From positions 1-64,000 of the forward strand of contig CAZGIW010000007.1 of NCBI GenBank assembly GCA_964526285.1: a stretch of 64,000 bases of DNA. Direction: 5' to 3'. Source of the stretch: CAYMAZ01 sp964526285. Its GTDB lineage: Bacteria > Bacteroidota > Bacteroidia > Bacteroidales > DTU049. Position 1 is the first letter of the stretch, and every line of letters begins with the position of its first letter. Position numbers and translations under genes: made by a program. This document shows positions 34,628 to 43,628 of the stretch, one piece after another. A model generated the notes under the pieces. It did not search any database and was not told the DNA's origin. It saw nothing but the letters and a program-made list of their open reading frames with translations.

Positions 34628-36745
34628 ATGGGTAGTAAAAAAACACCACAAAAAAAGCATAAACAACAACACCAAAATAAGGTTGTTCAAGAGCAGCCCA
34701 ATCAAGTAAAAGGTTTTTTTAAAAATCCTAAAACTCCTTTATATCTGATGTTGTTAATTGGAGTGGCTACACTTGTTGTTTATTTCAGAGCAACAGGGTA
34801 TGGATTTATTTATAACTGGGATGATGCAGGATACATTTTGAAGAATGATTATATCAAAACATTGAATATGTCTTCGGTTGCAGAAATATTCAGTTCGTTT
34901 TATATGCACAACTATCATCCGCTCACTTCGCTCACCTATGCTATTGAGTATAGCTTTGTTGGTGAAAGCGCCTGGCTATATCATTTGAACAATATTTTAC
35001 TTCATCTTGCCAACACATGGCTTGTGTTTGTTCTGTTTACAAAAGTTTTTAAAAATCGTCAGCTACCCGCAATATTCATTGCAGCATTGTTTGCTCTTCA
35101 TCCAATGCACGTAGAATCCGTGGCATGGATATCTGAACGGAAAGATGTTTTATATACACTCTTTTTTCTACTTGCTTTGATTCGTTATATGAAATATTTG
35201 GAAACAGGGAAAATGTCAGAATTTATCTATACTTCAATCTTTTTTCTCTTATCATGCCTCAGCAAATCTGCTGCTGTTACTCTTCCTGTTCTTTTATTTG
35301 CCTTTGATTATTTACAGAAAAGAAAATTTTCCAAAATTCTGGTGCTTGAAAAAATTCCATTATTTGCAATTTCACTGATTTTTGGAATTCTTGCAATTCG
35401 ATCTCAGGATACTGCAATACAGGATCTCACCCCAATGTTGTCTTTGTTTGAAAGAATTCTCATAGTTTGTTGGGGAACCCTGCTTTATATTGTAAAAACC
35501 ATATTGCCTTTCCATTTATCTGCTTTTTATCCCTATCCACTTAAAATAGATGATGTACTGCCTTGGTATTATTATTTAGCGCCTCTTTTTGTTATTGCTC
35601 TCGGAATTGTCATTTGGTATTCCAAAAAATGGGGTAGAGAAGTAATATTTGGATTTGCATTTTTCTTTATTACCATTTCTCTTGTGTTACAACTCATGCC
35701 CGTTGGTGGTGCCATCATTGCCGAAAGATATACCTATGTGCCATATTTGGGATTGTTCTTTATTATGGTTTTACCTCTAAGGGCACTATATGAGAATAAA
35801 CAGGGAAGGGATTATAAAAATTCTTTATTATACACCAGATTATTGACAATTCTTGTTGTCGTATTTTCAATTTTGTCATTCAATAGGGTTGCCTATTGGA
35901 AAGACGGAGATATCTTGTTTACAGATGTTATTGAAAAATATCCCAAATTTCCATATGCCTATAATAACAGAGGATTTTTATACTTTGATTATTATGCACT
36001 GAAATTCTATGCAGATAACGAAGTGAAAAAGAATGCTTACGTTGAAAAGGCATATAATGATTACACCATGGCTATTGGTCTTGACCCAACTTATGCTGGT
36101 GCTTATGCCAATCGTGCAGTATTATTGTATAATACAGGCAAGCCCCAGGCTGCTTTACAGGATTTTAATATTTTACTTACTTTAGATCCTGAAAATAAAG
36201 ACGGTTTAATTGGAAGAGCAAATACACTGAGCACGCTGGAAATGTTTGAAAAAGCTTTACCTGATTATAATTCATATCTCAAAATCAATGATGATGATGC
36301 AAAAGCGTGGCTATGGCGAGGCATTGCCTTTTCAAAAACAGGAGATAATGAAAGTGCTTTGCCCGATTTTGAAAAAACCATACAACTATTGCCCGATGAT
36401 TATGAGGCATACTATTGGAAAGGAATCACCCTGCATCAGTTGAAGAGGCATAAAGAAGCTGTGGAATTTTTAAGCAAAGCCATAGCATTTCAGCCGGATA
36501 ATTATGAAATATACTCCTGGCGGGGTCTTGCATATTTTGAACTCAAGGATTATGATAAAGCCCTTGCAGATTTCTCAACTGCCATTGATTTGAATCCTGA
36601 AGAGCTCTCTTCATATGTAAACCGTAGTCTTTGTTATAACGAACAAGGACAGTATCAACTTGCTTTTAATGACTTGATATTTGCTGCAGAAAGAGGCATG
36701 CCAATAAGCCGGGACTATTATGAGAGTTTGGTAAGGAAGAAATAA
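34628..36745 (+). CDS. TMTC/GT-C-like membrane protein with C-terminal TPR repeats
   Basis: A 705-aa protein. It has a short, basic, Gln/Lys-rich N-terminus, then about 10 membrane helices (residues 37 to about 425). The first periplasmic loop carries WDDAGYI (Asp65-Asp66), followed by MHNYHPLTS (His97) and HPMHVESVAWISERKDVL. This is the layout of O-mannosyl/oligosaccharyl GT-C enzymes of the TMTC type, in which the first-loop acidic pair is catalytic. Residues about 440-690 contain six or so TPR repeats in the periplasm. It may be a lipid-linked-sugar protein glycosyltransferase; this is inferred from architecture. It starts 12 bp after the NagZ fusion gene. Confidence 0.85.
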   Translation: MGSKKTPQKKHKQQHQNKVVQEQPNQVKGFFKNPKTPLYLMLLIGVATLVVYFRATGYGFIYNWDDAGYILKNDYIKTLNMSSVAEIFSSFYMHNYHPLTSLTYAIEYSFVGESAWLYHLNNILLHLANTWLVFVLFTKVFKNRQLPAIFIAALFALHPMHVESVAWISERKDVLYTLFFLLALIRYMKYLETGKMSEFIYTSIFFLLSCLSKSAAVTLPVLLFAFDYLQKRKFSKILVLEKIPLFAISLIFGILAIRSQDTAIQDLTPMLSLFERILIVCWGTLLYIVKTILPFHLSAFYPYPLKIDDVLPWYYYLAPLFVIALGIVIWYSKKWGREVIFGFAFFFITISLVLQLMPVGGAIIAERYTYVPYLGLFFIMVLPLRALYENKQGRDYKNSLLYTRLLTILVVVFSILSFNRVAYWKDGDILFTDVIEKYPKFPYAYNNRGFLYFDYYALKFYADNEVKKNAYVEKAYNDYTMAIGLDPTYAGAYANRAVLLYNTGKPQAALQDFNILLTLDPENKDGLIGRANTLSTLEMFEKALPDYNSYLKINDDDAKAWLWRGIAFSKTGDNESALPDFEKTIQLLPDDYEAYYWKGITLHQLKRHKEAVEFLSKAIAFQPDNYEIYSWRGLAYFELKDYDKALADFSTAIDLNPEELSSYVNRSLCYNEQGQYQLAFNDLIFAAERGMPISRDYYESLVRKK

Positions 36746-36795
36746 ATATCAGATATTGAATTGTTTAGTCCAATAAAAAAGCTGAAGTTGTTTTA

Positions 36796-37059
36796 TTACT
36801 CATCTTCTTTTTTGCCTGCATTCATTAATTGTGGGGTTGCTGGTTCTGCTGTTTTTTTGTTTTGGTATTGCTTTTTATCTGATGTCATAAGTTGAGGCGT
36901 TTCCTGAACATGTTTATCAGCTTTGTTTGTTAAAGTATCATCTTTTTGTGATGTAGTTTCAGAAACTGCCAGTTTAGGCTCAGTAGTGGTTTTCTCCTGT
37001 TGAGCAAAAATCAGTTGACTTGTGAATACAAATAGTAGTATACTTATGAGAGTTTTCAT
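36796..37059 (-). CDS. Small hypothetical secreted protein
   Basis: An 87-aa protein with a clear signal peptide (cleavage near IFAQ). The mature part is about 67 residues, low complexity and rich in Thr, Lys, Gln and Glu, with a loosely repeated unit ETPQLMTSDKKQ / ATPQLMNAGKKE. It is probably unstructured. It is the last gene of the minus-strand operon with the collagen-like and CHU_C proteins, 11 bp after the collagen gene. Function unknown. Confidence 0.6.
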   Translation of the reverse strand: MKTLISILLFVFTSQLIFAQQEKTTTEPKLAVSETTSQKDDTLTNKADKHVQETPQLMTSDKKQYQNKKTAEPATPQLMNAGKKEDE

Positions 37060-37070
37060 GATTTCATATA

Positions 37071-38252
37071 TTATTGAATAACAGATAAAGACATATGGTG
37101 TCCATCCAATCCGGGATTAACAATAGCATCATAAGTTCCAAGAATTCCATCTCTTTTTGCCTGTACCGAAAGAGTGTAGTTTGCCCCAATGGTTAAACCA
37201 GTTAGAACTCTTGAAAAACTACAACTCCATGGAGTGACAGTACCTGTCATATCATCATAACTTTGAATTTTAGTATTTGTACCGCCTAAAGAAGCTCCAT
37301 TGTTTAACACTCTGAATTGAACAAAGGCCATTGAATTTGTGTAACCATATCCTGCCACACTGAAATTGACATATGCAGTTGTTGTAATAGCTGTAAATGT
37401 AAAAGTCATAGCTCCAATAGTTGACCAGGAAGTAGTACTTATTGTATGAGATGCAGAAAGAGAAGATCCCTGAATTAAATTAACTCCCGGAGGTCCCTGT
37501 ATTCCCTGAGGTCCTTGTGGCCCCTGTGGTCCCGCTGGTCCTGCCGGTCCTGTTGCTCCTGCTGGTCCCGCCGGTCCTGCTGGTCCCGCTGGTCCTGTTG
37601 CACCTGCCGGTCCCGCTGGTCCCGCTGGTCCCTGTGGTCCTGCTGGTCCTGTGGCACCTGCCGGTCCTGGATCACCCTGTGGTCCCTGTGGTCCTGCTGG
37701 CCCCGCCGGTCCCGTTGCACCTGCCGGTCCTGTTGCACCTGTAGCACCTGTTGGTCCCTGAGGTCCTGCTGGTCCTGCTGGTCCCGCTGGTCCCGCTGGT
37801 CCTGTTGCACCTGCCGGTCCCGGATCACCCTGTGGTCCCTGTGGTCCTGCTGGCCCTGCCGGTCCTGCCGGTCCCGTTGCACCTGCTGGTCCTGCTGGTC
37901 CTGCTGGTCCTGGTGGTCCCGGATCACCCTGTGGTCCCTGTGGACCTGTAGCTCCAATTATATCACATATGTTATACCATGTTGCTGTAGGTGCCTGATA
38001 GAAAAATACACACAAAGCATCTGTATCAAAAACCATCAGTCCGTTTGCCGGATTGGTAATAGCCAGCCTTTGTGAAGTATTCATCCGGGGAATCAACATC
38101 CCCTTGTCATTCGCAACCACATCAAGCGCTGCTGAAGGATCAGGCTGAGCTCCGGTTGGATTTATGCCTACGTTATACTGCGCATTGACAGTGAGATATA
38201 AAACTGTCAAAATCAGAAGAAATAAACTTTTGAGAAAATACATTTTTTTCAT
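37071..38252 (-). CDS. Collagen-like triple-helix secreted protein
   Basis: A 393-aa protein. The signal peptide ends at TVNAQ. The N-terminal head (about 25-97) has SAALDVVANDKGMLIPRMNT and NGLMVFDTD, a module common in Bacteroidota surface proteins. Residues 100-258 are about 53 uninterrupted Gly-X-Y triplets, mostly GPAGPAGAT with three GPQGPQGDPGP blocks. The C-terminal beta-rich domain (about 259-393) may be the trimerising head. The collagen stretch (about 37479-37955) is much richer in G and C than its surroundings because of the Gly/Pro codons. It lies 8 bp downstream of a CHU_C protein gene, so it was probably made for surface display. Confidence 0.9.
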   Translation of the reverse strand: MKKMYFLKSLFLLILTVLYLTVNAQYNVGINPTGAQPDPSAALDVVANDKGMLIPRMNTSQRLAITNPANGLMVFDTDALCVFFYQAPTATWYNICDIIGATGPQGPQGDPGPPGPAGPAGPAGATGPAGPAGPAGPQGPQGDPGPAGATGPAGPAGPAGPAGPQGPTGATGATGPAGATGPAGPAGPQGPQGDPGPAGATGPAGPQGPAGPAGPAGATGPAGPAGPAGPAGATGPAGPAGPQGPQGPQGIQGPPGVNLIQGSSLSASHTISTTSWSTIGAMTFTFTAITTTAYVNFSVAGYGYTNSMAFVQFRVLNNGASLGGTNTKIQSYDDMTGTVTPWSCSFSRVLTGLTIGANYTLSVQAKRDGILGTYDAIVNPGLDGHHMSLSVIQ

Positions 38253-38260
38253 AATGATGT

Positions 38261-39538
38261 TTATTTAATTAATGCTACGATTCCGTTTAATGTTTGAATT
38301 TTATTATTCATGTCACTGAAAATCACATACCACACATAGACATCCTGTTTGCATTCAGAATCATTGTGTGTACCGTCCCATCCATTCTCCAGATTATTAC
38401 TTTCAAATATTTGTTTTCCCCATCTGTCAAATATGTAAAAGACATATTCATCAGGTTCATAACCGTTGATAAAAGGTTTGAATTCATCGTTTACTCCATC
38501 TCCGTTAGGAGAAAATGCATTGGGAACATATACATATTCAGCCTGCTCTTCACCGGAAAGAGTCCACCATGCATAGAAATTCTGAGGTGTAATTATTGGA
38601 GTGGCTACAGTTAATGCAGCTGCATTTGCATCGCCTGCTGGTCCCCAGTCGTTCCATGAATTGCCATCAGTATTGTGTCTGATAGCTTTGAGTGAATTTC
38701 TGTTAATCCCGTGAGCTGATGGAAAATCATACATGAAAGTGATATAAGCAGATGGTTTGCTGATGAATGTTGGTTCCACCAGCCAGAATCTATCAACTGT
38801 AATTGCCGGATCAAAGGGATCAAGTGATGATATTCCCGAAGGCAATGGGTAATTTGTTGTAGATGTAGGAAAAGTTGAAAAACTCATAAAACCTTCATCA
38901 GATCCTGATGTAGTGATACTCAGATTTAAATCAAGGTCATTATTTGCTGAATTTCCTGTGCCAAAAGGTATTTCAAAATTTCCGCTGCTGTTTTCAATGT
39001 TCCACAATATTATTCCTAATCCCTGATCAGGAGTGGTTTCAGAAAGAATAAAACCTGAAGAATAGGTAATGCCCTGTGGAGATGAATTATCAATGACAAA
39101 GGTGTTGGAATTAAGATCAAGAATTGCCTGCACATATAGCCTTCCGGCAACCTGACAAAAATCAGTCTGAAGTACCTTTCGACTGTTTTGTATATTCAGG
39201 TTTTCAAATCTTGTGGATGTGGTTCCCGAAATATTCTGAATTGCAGATCCGTTGAGAATTACTTCTCCGTCGGGAGCTGTTTCAATGTTGATGAATACTT
39301 CATTTGCTGAATTATTAATGAAATCACGGTTGACTACCATCTTTCCATCAATATCCACAAAACCATCCTGACCTCCGGTTTGATTGATGTAATTGCCACC
39401 AATCACGAGCCAGGCTCCCTGATTAATTACAATACCATTGCCATTATTAACAACATTTTGTGAATTAAGCTGTGAGAGTGATAATGAAAAAACTGCAAGC
39501 ATGAACAATGCTTGCAAAATGGAGTAAAATTTTCCCAT
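38261..39538 (-). CDS. Surface protein with gliding-motility-type C-terminal domain
   Basis: A 425-aa protein. The signal peptide ends near LNSQ. The middle is a beta-solenoid-like or beta-sandwich region with IVINQGAWLVIGGNY, DGKMVVNRDFIN and GEVILNGSAIQNI (right-handed-helix style repeats), followed by a domain ending YAWWTLSGEEQ. The last 90 residues are a CHU_C domain (YVPNAFSPNGDGVNDEF, IFDRWGKQIFES, GWDGTHN), predicted to direct type IX export. It is the first gene of an operon with the collagen-like and the small secreted proteins. Confidence 0.88.
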   Translation of the reverse strand: MGKFYSILQALFMLAVFSLSLSQLNSQNVVNNGNGIVINQGAWLVIGGNYINQTGGQDGFVDIDGKMVVNRDFINNSANEVFINIETAPDGEVILNGSAIQNISGTTSTRFENLNIQNSRKVLQTDFCQVAGRLYVQAILDLNSNTFVIDNSSPQGITYSSGFILSETTPDQGLGIILWNIENSSGNFEIPFGTGNSANNDLDLNLSITTSGSDEGFMSFSTFPTSTTNYPLPSGISSLDPFDPAITVDRFWLVEPTFISKPSAYITFMYDFPSAHGINRNSLKAIRHNTDGNSWNDWGPAGDANAAALTVATPIITPQNFYAWWTLSGEEQAEYVYVPNAFSPNGDGVNDEFKPFINGYEPDEYVFYIFDRWGKQIFESNNLENGWDGTHNDSECKQDVYVWYVIFSDMNNKIQTLNGIVALIK

Positions 39539-39567
39539 AAATAAATTTTTTCTTTTCCTTTGACTTA

Positions 39568-39575
39568 CAAATGTA
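39568..39575 (-). promoter_or_regulatory. -7 box TACATTTG upstream of CHU_C/collagen operon
   Basis: A TAnnTTTG match on the minus strand, 29 nt before the start at 39538. The rest of the 218-bp intergenic region is AT-rich without recognisable structure. Confidence 0.55.
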
Positions 39576-39756
39576 ACACATGTCTAACAATCGGTTGTTA
39601 ATATAAGTTAAAAAGTGTTAAAATAGTGTTAATTTGGGGTCTTGTTGGATATGCCCGAGAAAATGCAAATCATCTGCAAGTATATTTTATTAACGAAACA
39701 ATTAGACACTCATCCTCTTAAACAGAATCAGATTTGTATTTGCAAAGAACTTATAA

Positions 39757-42006
39757 TCAATTAATTCCGAAATTTTTAAATCGTTCGTTGAGTTTGTTTT
39801 CCAGCACGTAAATAATGATATATTGTGCACTTTCTTCAGTATATCCAGAGTTTTTAATCAAATTCTCAATAATGCGGTTTACTGTTTTTTTCAATTTTGT
39901 TTCAAATTTATTGAAGGTTTGAGTATTGTATGCCTGAACACATCTTTTGAAATGATCATTATTTTCGAAAGGAGCCAACACAGACTCCTTCAGATTATCC
40001 TGATATTTTCTCAGCAAAGCCAAAAACTGCTCGGTTTGCTCGATTGGAATATCATTCATTCTGATTTCTTTGGTGAGAGTTTGTGTAATATAAGTGAGAT
40101 GTTCCTGTGTTCGCAGCTTTTCAATTACCTCAATATCAGTAGTGTCACCGTAAATAAATGGTTCAATTGAGTTGTAAAATTCATCATTTAGTTCAAATAC
40201 ATCACCCGTGTAATGTGAACGAACATTTTCTCCTTTTTCAAAATTCAAAGCGTAGAGATAATTTTTCAAATCTCTTTTCATTTTGGTTTCATTGTAAAAA
40301 TAGACTGCATCCTTTAGTTCGTCAAGTATATTGTATTCATAAAGATTAAACAAAGCATCAGAAAACTTTGCAGGGATGGCATTTTTCAGGGAGCTTTCGT
40401 TTCTGATAAACTCCATAATTTGCAACATGTTGATTTCCTGAGTTTTCAGGTCATATTTGGAGATAAATTTATTAAACAGATTCAGAGATTGTCTTCCAGA
40501 AATTCCGGATTTTCCTTCAAATTCAGTGTCTGAAATGATACGCTTTCGTGTTTCTTTTTTAAAATTGGAAATATCAGCATCATCCAGCCATTTGGGAATT
40601 TTTCCAATGTATAGTTCCATTTTGAGCAACAAAAGATTTTCGTCAATATAGTTTTTATATTTTTCAGGTGTTTTCAGCCAGTTATCAAACACCGTTGTGT
40701 TTGTCAACATACGACTGCTGATAATAAGTTTTGCAAAGTTTGTTAGTGTTCTTGGCATAAAAGCATCAATAACTTTGTTGCCAAATTTATGTTGCCATAT
40801 ACTGACTTCAGTAGTATAGTCAAGTACATAAGGAATTCGAATTGTTACAATTCTGTCTTTAAATGATTGCACATTTTCATAAGTTGAAGTATCCTCGGGA
40901 TTAATCACTCCCAGAAACAAACTTCTGATTCGTTCTTCAATATGATTTACTTTATGAACTCCGTCACTTACAATTCCGTGAAGGTTCATAAGGCGTTCCT
41001 TGTTTTTATCTTTAATGTCCATAAGGGCAAGGATCCCGTTGTTGGTATAGGCCAGATAGGAGTGAAGATAGGATACTTCATCAGTGCTAAACAGTCTGTT
41101 GAGGTTTTGCTGCAATTCTCTGTTTTCAATAGCTCCAACCACAGGAGGATCTCCGGGATTGAAAATACTAACTCCCTTTCCGAAATGCCGGCTGAATTCC
41201 ATTCTCCTTGCATACACACGTTTCATAACCTGAGATGATTCTTTGTAAACAGTCATCAATTGATTGAACATCCCTCTGCAAAAGGCACAGGGTGTTTGCT
41301 TAAATACCCATTCAAACTCTTTACTGTTATTGAGTTTTTGTTTGAATTCTTTATTCTGAATGAGTTCTTCAAGAAAAGATTTTCTCAGGTGAACAGGAAT
41401 AAGTGTAATTGGATGGTCATTGTTGGGGCATGAAATTACAAGTTCATTCAAATCAGTTGTTTCGCCTGAAATATTATACCCTGGCAAATCATTCAATTTT
41501 AAAACCCAGGCAATTTTAAACATGGCCCCTTCGGGAGATTGTGTGTAAAGTTCAAATTTTTCCAAAAGATTATTTAAAAAAGTACTCTTTCCGCTTCCCG
41601 GAGGTCCTTCAAAAAAATAAATCTGATTGTTTTGTACACCCTTTTTAAATGAATTGACAACACTCATAAACCGGTTGGCAAATATTCTGTCTGCATAAAA
41701 TGGTTCAGTGCATCCATCCACCAAAAGATTGTTCATCTGGTAGTTCAGAAAACCTGCTGAATCTTTAGTCACCGGATATTCATCAAACCCTTCAGGGACA
41801 TCATGATTGACCATATCAAAAAACAGCTGAAAAATATCTCTGAATGTTTTTTCAGGTTTGTGTGATGCACGAAACAAAAACTGATCAAAAGGCATGAGTG
41901 TTTCTATCCTCGTATTATGGATTTGTTTTCCATAGGTTGCAATGAGGTTTTGCACATCATCAAGCGATTTTTGTCTGTCATTATTTTTTTTCAGAGGATT
42001 ATTCAT
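39757..42006 (-). CDS. PrkA-family AAA+ protein (second copy in operon)
   Basis: A 749-aa cytoplasmic protein related to serine protein kinase PrkA. The Walker A motif GPPGSGKST is at residues 134-142. ISCPNNDHPITLIP (Cys193) corresponds to the CP..DPL.L.P segment of PrkA, and a CAFC pair is at 240/243. SYLAYTNNGILALMDIKDK matches the PrkA 'lid' region. The C-terminal 250 residues are helical, diverged, and lack an obvious kinase signature. It lies 12 bp after spoVR and closes the four-gene operon. A second PrkA-type protein is encoded by the first gene, and the two share only the core motifs. It may act as a regulatory or partner subunit. Confidence 0.8.
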   Translation of the reverse strand: MNNPLKKNNDRQKSLDDVQNLIATYGKQIHNTRIETLMPFDQFLFRASHKPEKTFRDIFQLFFDMVNHDVPEGFDEYPVTKDSAGFLNYQMNNLLVDGCTEPFYADRIFANRFMSVVNSFKKGVQNNQIYFFEGPPGSGKSTFLNNLLEKFELYTQSPEGAMFKIAWVLKLNDLPGYNISGETTDLNELVISCPNNDHPITLIPVHLRKSFLEELIQNKEFKQKLNNSKEFEWVFKQTPCAFCRGMFNQLMTVYKESSQVMKRVYARRMEFSRHFGKGVSIFNPGDPPVVGAIENRELQQNLNRLFSTDEVSYLHSYLAYTNNGILALMDIKDKNKERLMNLHGIVSDGVHKVNHIEERIRSLFLGVINPEDTSTYENVQSFKDRIVTIRIPYVLDYTTEVSIWQHKFGNKVIDAFMPRTLTNFAKLIISSRMLTNTTVFDNWLKTPEKYKNYIDENLLLLKMELYIGKIPKWLDDADISNFKKETRKRIISDTEFEGKSGISGRQSLNLFNKFISKYDLKTQEINMLQIMEFIRNESSLKNAIPAKFSDALFNLYEYNILDELKDAVYFYNETKMKRDLKNYLYALNFEKGENVRSHYTGDVFELNDEFYNSIEPFIYGDTTDIEVIEKLRTQEHLTYITQTLTKEIRMNDIPIEQTEQFLALLRKYQDNLKESVLAPFENNDHFKRCVQAYNTQTFNKFETKLKKTVNRIIENLIKNSGYTEESAQYIIIYVLENKLNERFKNFGIN

Positions 42007-42018
42007 TTTTTGAATTGT

Positions 42019-43626
42019 TTAAATTTCAATTCGTGAAATCTGTTTGTTTTTGCATGTGTATAGCACGCGTCTTTCATCTAGCTTTACCTTACCTGGATTT
42101 GACTCATCCTTCACTCTTATTACATCAGAAGTTTCCAGTTGAACCTGTGAGCCCCAGAGAAATTCAATACCAATGAGCACGTCAGGAATAAAATCTTTTA
42201 CCAATTGTTTGCCTTCAAACTGATGCACCAGATACAGATTTTTTTCTCCTGTTTTATCAGCATCAACTTTAATTAAAGGAGGATGGTAAAGACTGTCAAG
42301 CAACATTTGTTTATAGTCTTCAGCTTTGCGGCTTTTTATGTAATATTCAATCAGCCCGTTATCTTCATTCATCCTTTTTCCAACAACAAATAAATTGAAT
42401 TTGTTTATAAAGTTTTGATCTACAAAGGTGTTGATAAATGTAAAATCAGAAAATTCCTTTCTAATATTAAAAATTGTTTCTTGACCCTTGCCCGTTTTAC
42501 TGTCAAAAGCTTCTTTTTCAGTAGCATTTGTCATTCTTTGAAAGTAGTGTGAAAGTTTTCCTTTTTCAGCCAGTTCTTCAATGTAATAAAACATTCTCAG
42601 CCCAATGGCATAGGGGTTTAGTCCAATGCGACTGATTGATGTCACTCCGGCATTTACTCTTGCATAATCGGCTTCATGACCTGATATTCTTTTGTCACCA
42701 ATGAAAAGCTTGTCATGCCAATAGCTTGCCCAGCCTTCATTCATAATTTTTGTTCTGATTTGAGGAGCAAAATAAAAAGCTGTGTTACGGATGATAGTCA
42801 TCACTTGCTGCATCCATTTGTTTTCTTCACGTTTTAGAAATGGACTGTTGTCACGGATATACATGAGAATATCATCAAAAGATGAGGCATCAGGCTGATA
42901 TTTTGCAAAAAGCGAATCAAATTCAGGATATTTGTTTTGAACCTCAGAGAAAAACATTGTTCTGCCCACATCACCATGATTATCAACAAGTTCATTGTAA
43001 AGGTCTTTCTGTCTGTTGAGTTCTGTGATTGAAACTTTGGCAAAATCCTGAAGGAAAGTATTGAAAAAATACACAACTTTGTTGTCAGGCTCCATGCCTT
43101 GAGGGTAGGAGAGACGGCTGAGTAAATTGAAATACCCTATGATATTATCAATGCTTCTGGAAAATTCAATAATATAATCAACCCATCTGCCATGCTTGCT
43201 TCTCAGTGATTCAATCAGTCTTTTGTCGGCAAGTGCCACACCCACAAAATCATCATTCCATGTGTGTTCAAAAAGCTGATTGTTTTGAAAAAAATCAATA
43301 TGACCAATCACATGATAAAAGATCATAATGTTTAGCCAGTCTGGATTGTTGTCATTATAAAATGAAATGGCAGGCCTGCTATTGATTACAGTTTCGTATG
43401 GATTGGCAGGATAAAGTTTGTATTTTCCTTCTCCCTGAAGAACTTCAACATCATGCACCCAATAGTCGTATAAAGTAGGAATCATCACCTTTGGAGACAA
43501 TTTAATCATGTCTTTGTTGGTCACAATATATTCTAAGGTTTCGTCAAAGAATGAAAGTCCTGCCTTTTTTGCCCTGGCCTTACATTCTTCCATAATAATT
43601 TTTGTTCTTTGGTCTATGAGATACAT
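42019..43626 (-). CDS. SpoVR family protein
   Basis: A 535-aa protein of standard SpoVR/YcgB length. YPANPYETVINSRPAISF-like wording, NDDFVGVALADKRLIESLRS and the family hallmark MNEGWASYWHDKL followed by GLNPYAIGLRMF are present. It is cytoplasmic, with no membrane segments. The family takes part in Bacillus spore cortex formation and, in Enterobacteria, clusters with PrkA and DUF444 proteins induced in stationary phase or under stress. The biochemical role is unknown. It begins 2 bp after the DUF444 gene's stop, so it is tightly co-translated. Confidence 0.93.
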   Translation of the reverse strand: MYLIDQRTKIIMEECKARAKKAGLSFFDETLEYIVTNKDMIKLSPKVMIPTLYDYWVHDVEVLQGEGKYKLYPANPYETVINSRPAISFYNDNNPDWLNIMIFYHVIGHIDFFQNNQLFEHTWNDDFVGVALADKRLIESLRSKHGRWVDYIIEFSRSIDNIIGYFNLLSRLSYPQGMEPDNKVVYFFNTFLQDFAKVSITELNRQKDLYNELVDNHGDVGRTMFFSEVQNKYPEFDSLFAKYQPDASSFDDILMYIRDNSPFLKREENKWMQQVMTIIRNTAFYFAPQIRTKIMNEGWASYWHDKLFIGDKRISGHEADYARVNAGVTSISRIGLNPYAIGLRMFYYIEELAEKGKLSHYFQRMTNATEKEAFDSKTGKGQETIFNIRKEFSDFTFINTFVDQNFINKFNLFVVGKRMNEDNGLIEYYIKSRKAEDYKQMLLDSLYHPPLIKVDADKTGEKNLYLVHQFEGKQLVKDFIPDVLIGIEFLWGSQVQLETSDVIRVKDESNPGKVKLDERRVLYTCKNKQISRIEI

Positions 43627-43628
43627 AA

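Noticed and set aside
36772..36797. Weak hairpin AATAAAA/TTTTATT between two convergent genes as a terminator
   Set aside because: The stem is only A-T pairs with a long loop and no separate T-run, so it is too weak to call.
37515..38075. Long open frames on the plus strand and in another minus frame across the collagen-like region
   Set aside because: They are shadows of the Gly-X-Y codon pattern, which makes every frame open and gives translations rich in a few residues.
37071..38252. Collagen-like protein as a phage tail fibre
   Set aside because: It has a signal peptide and lies in an operon with CHU_C and other exported proteins; no phage gene is nearby.
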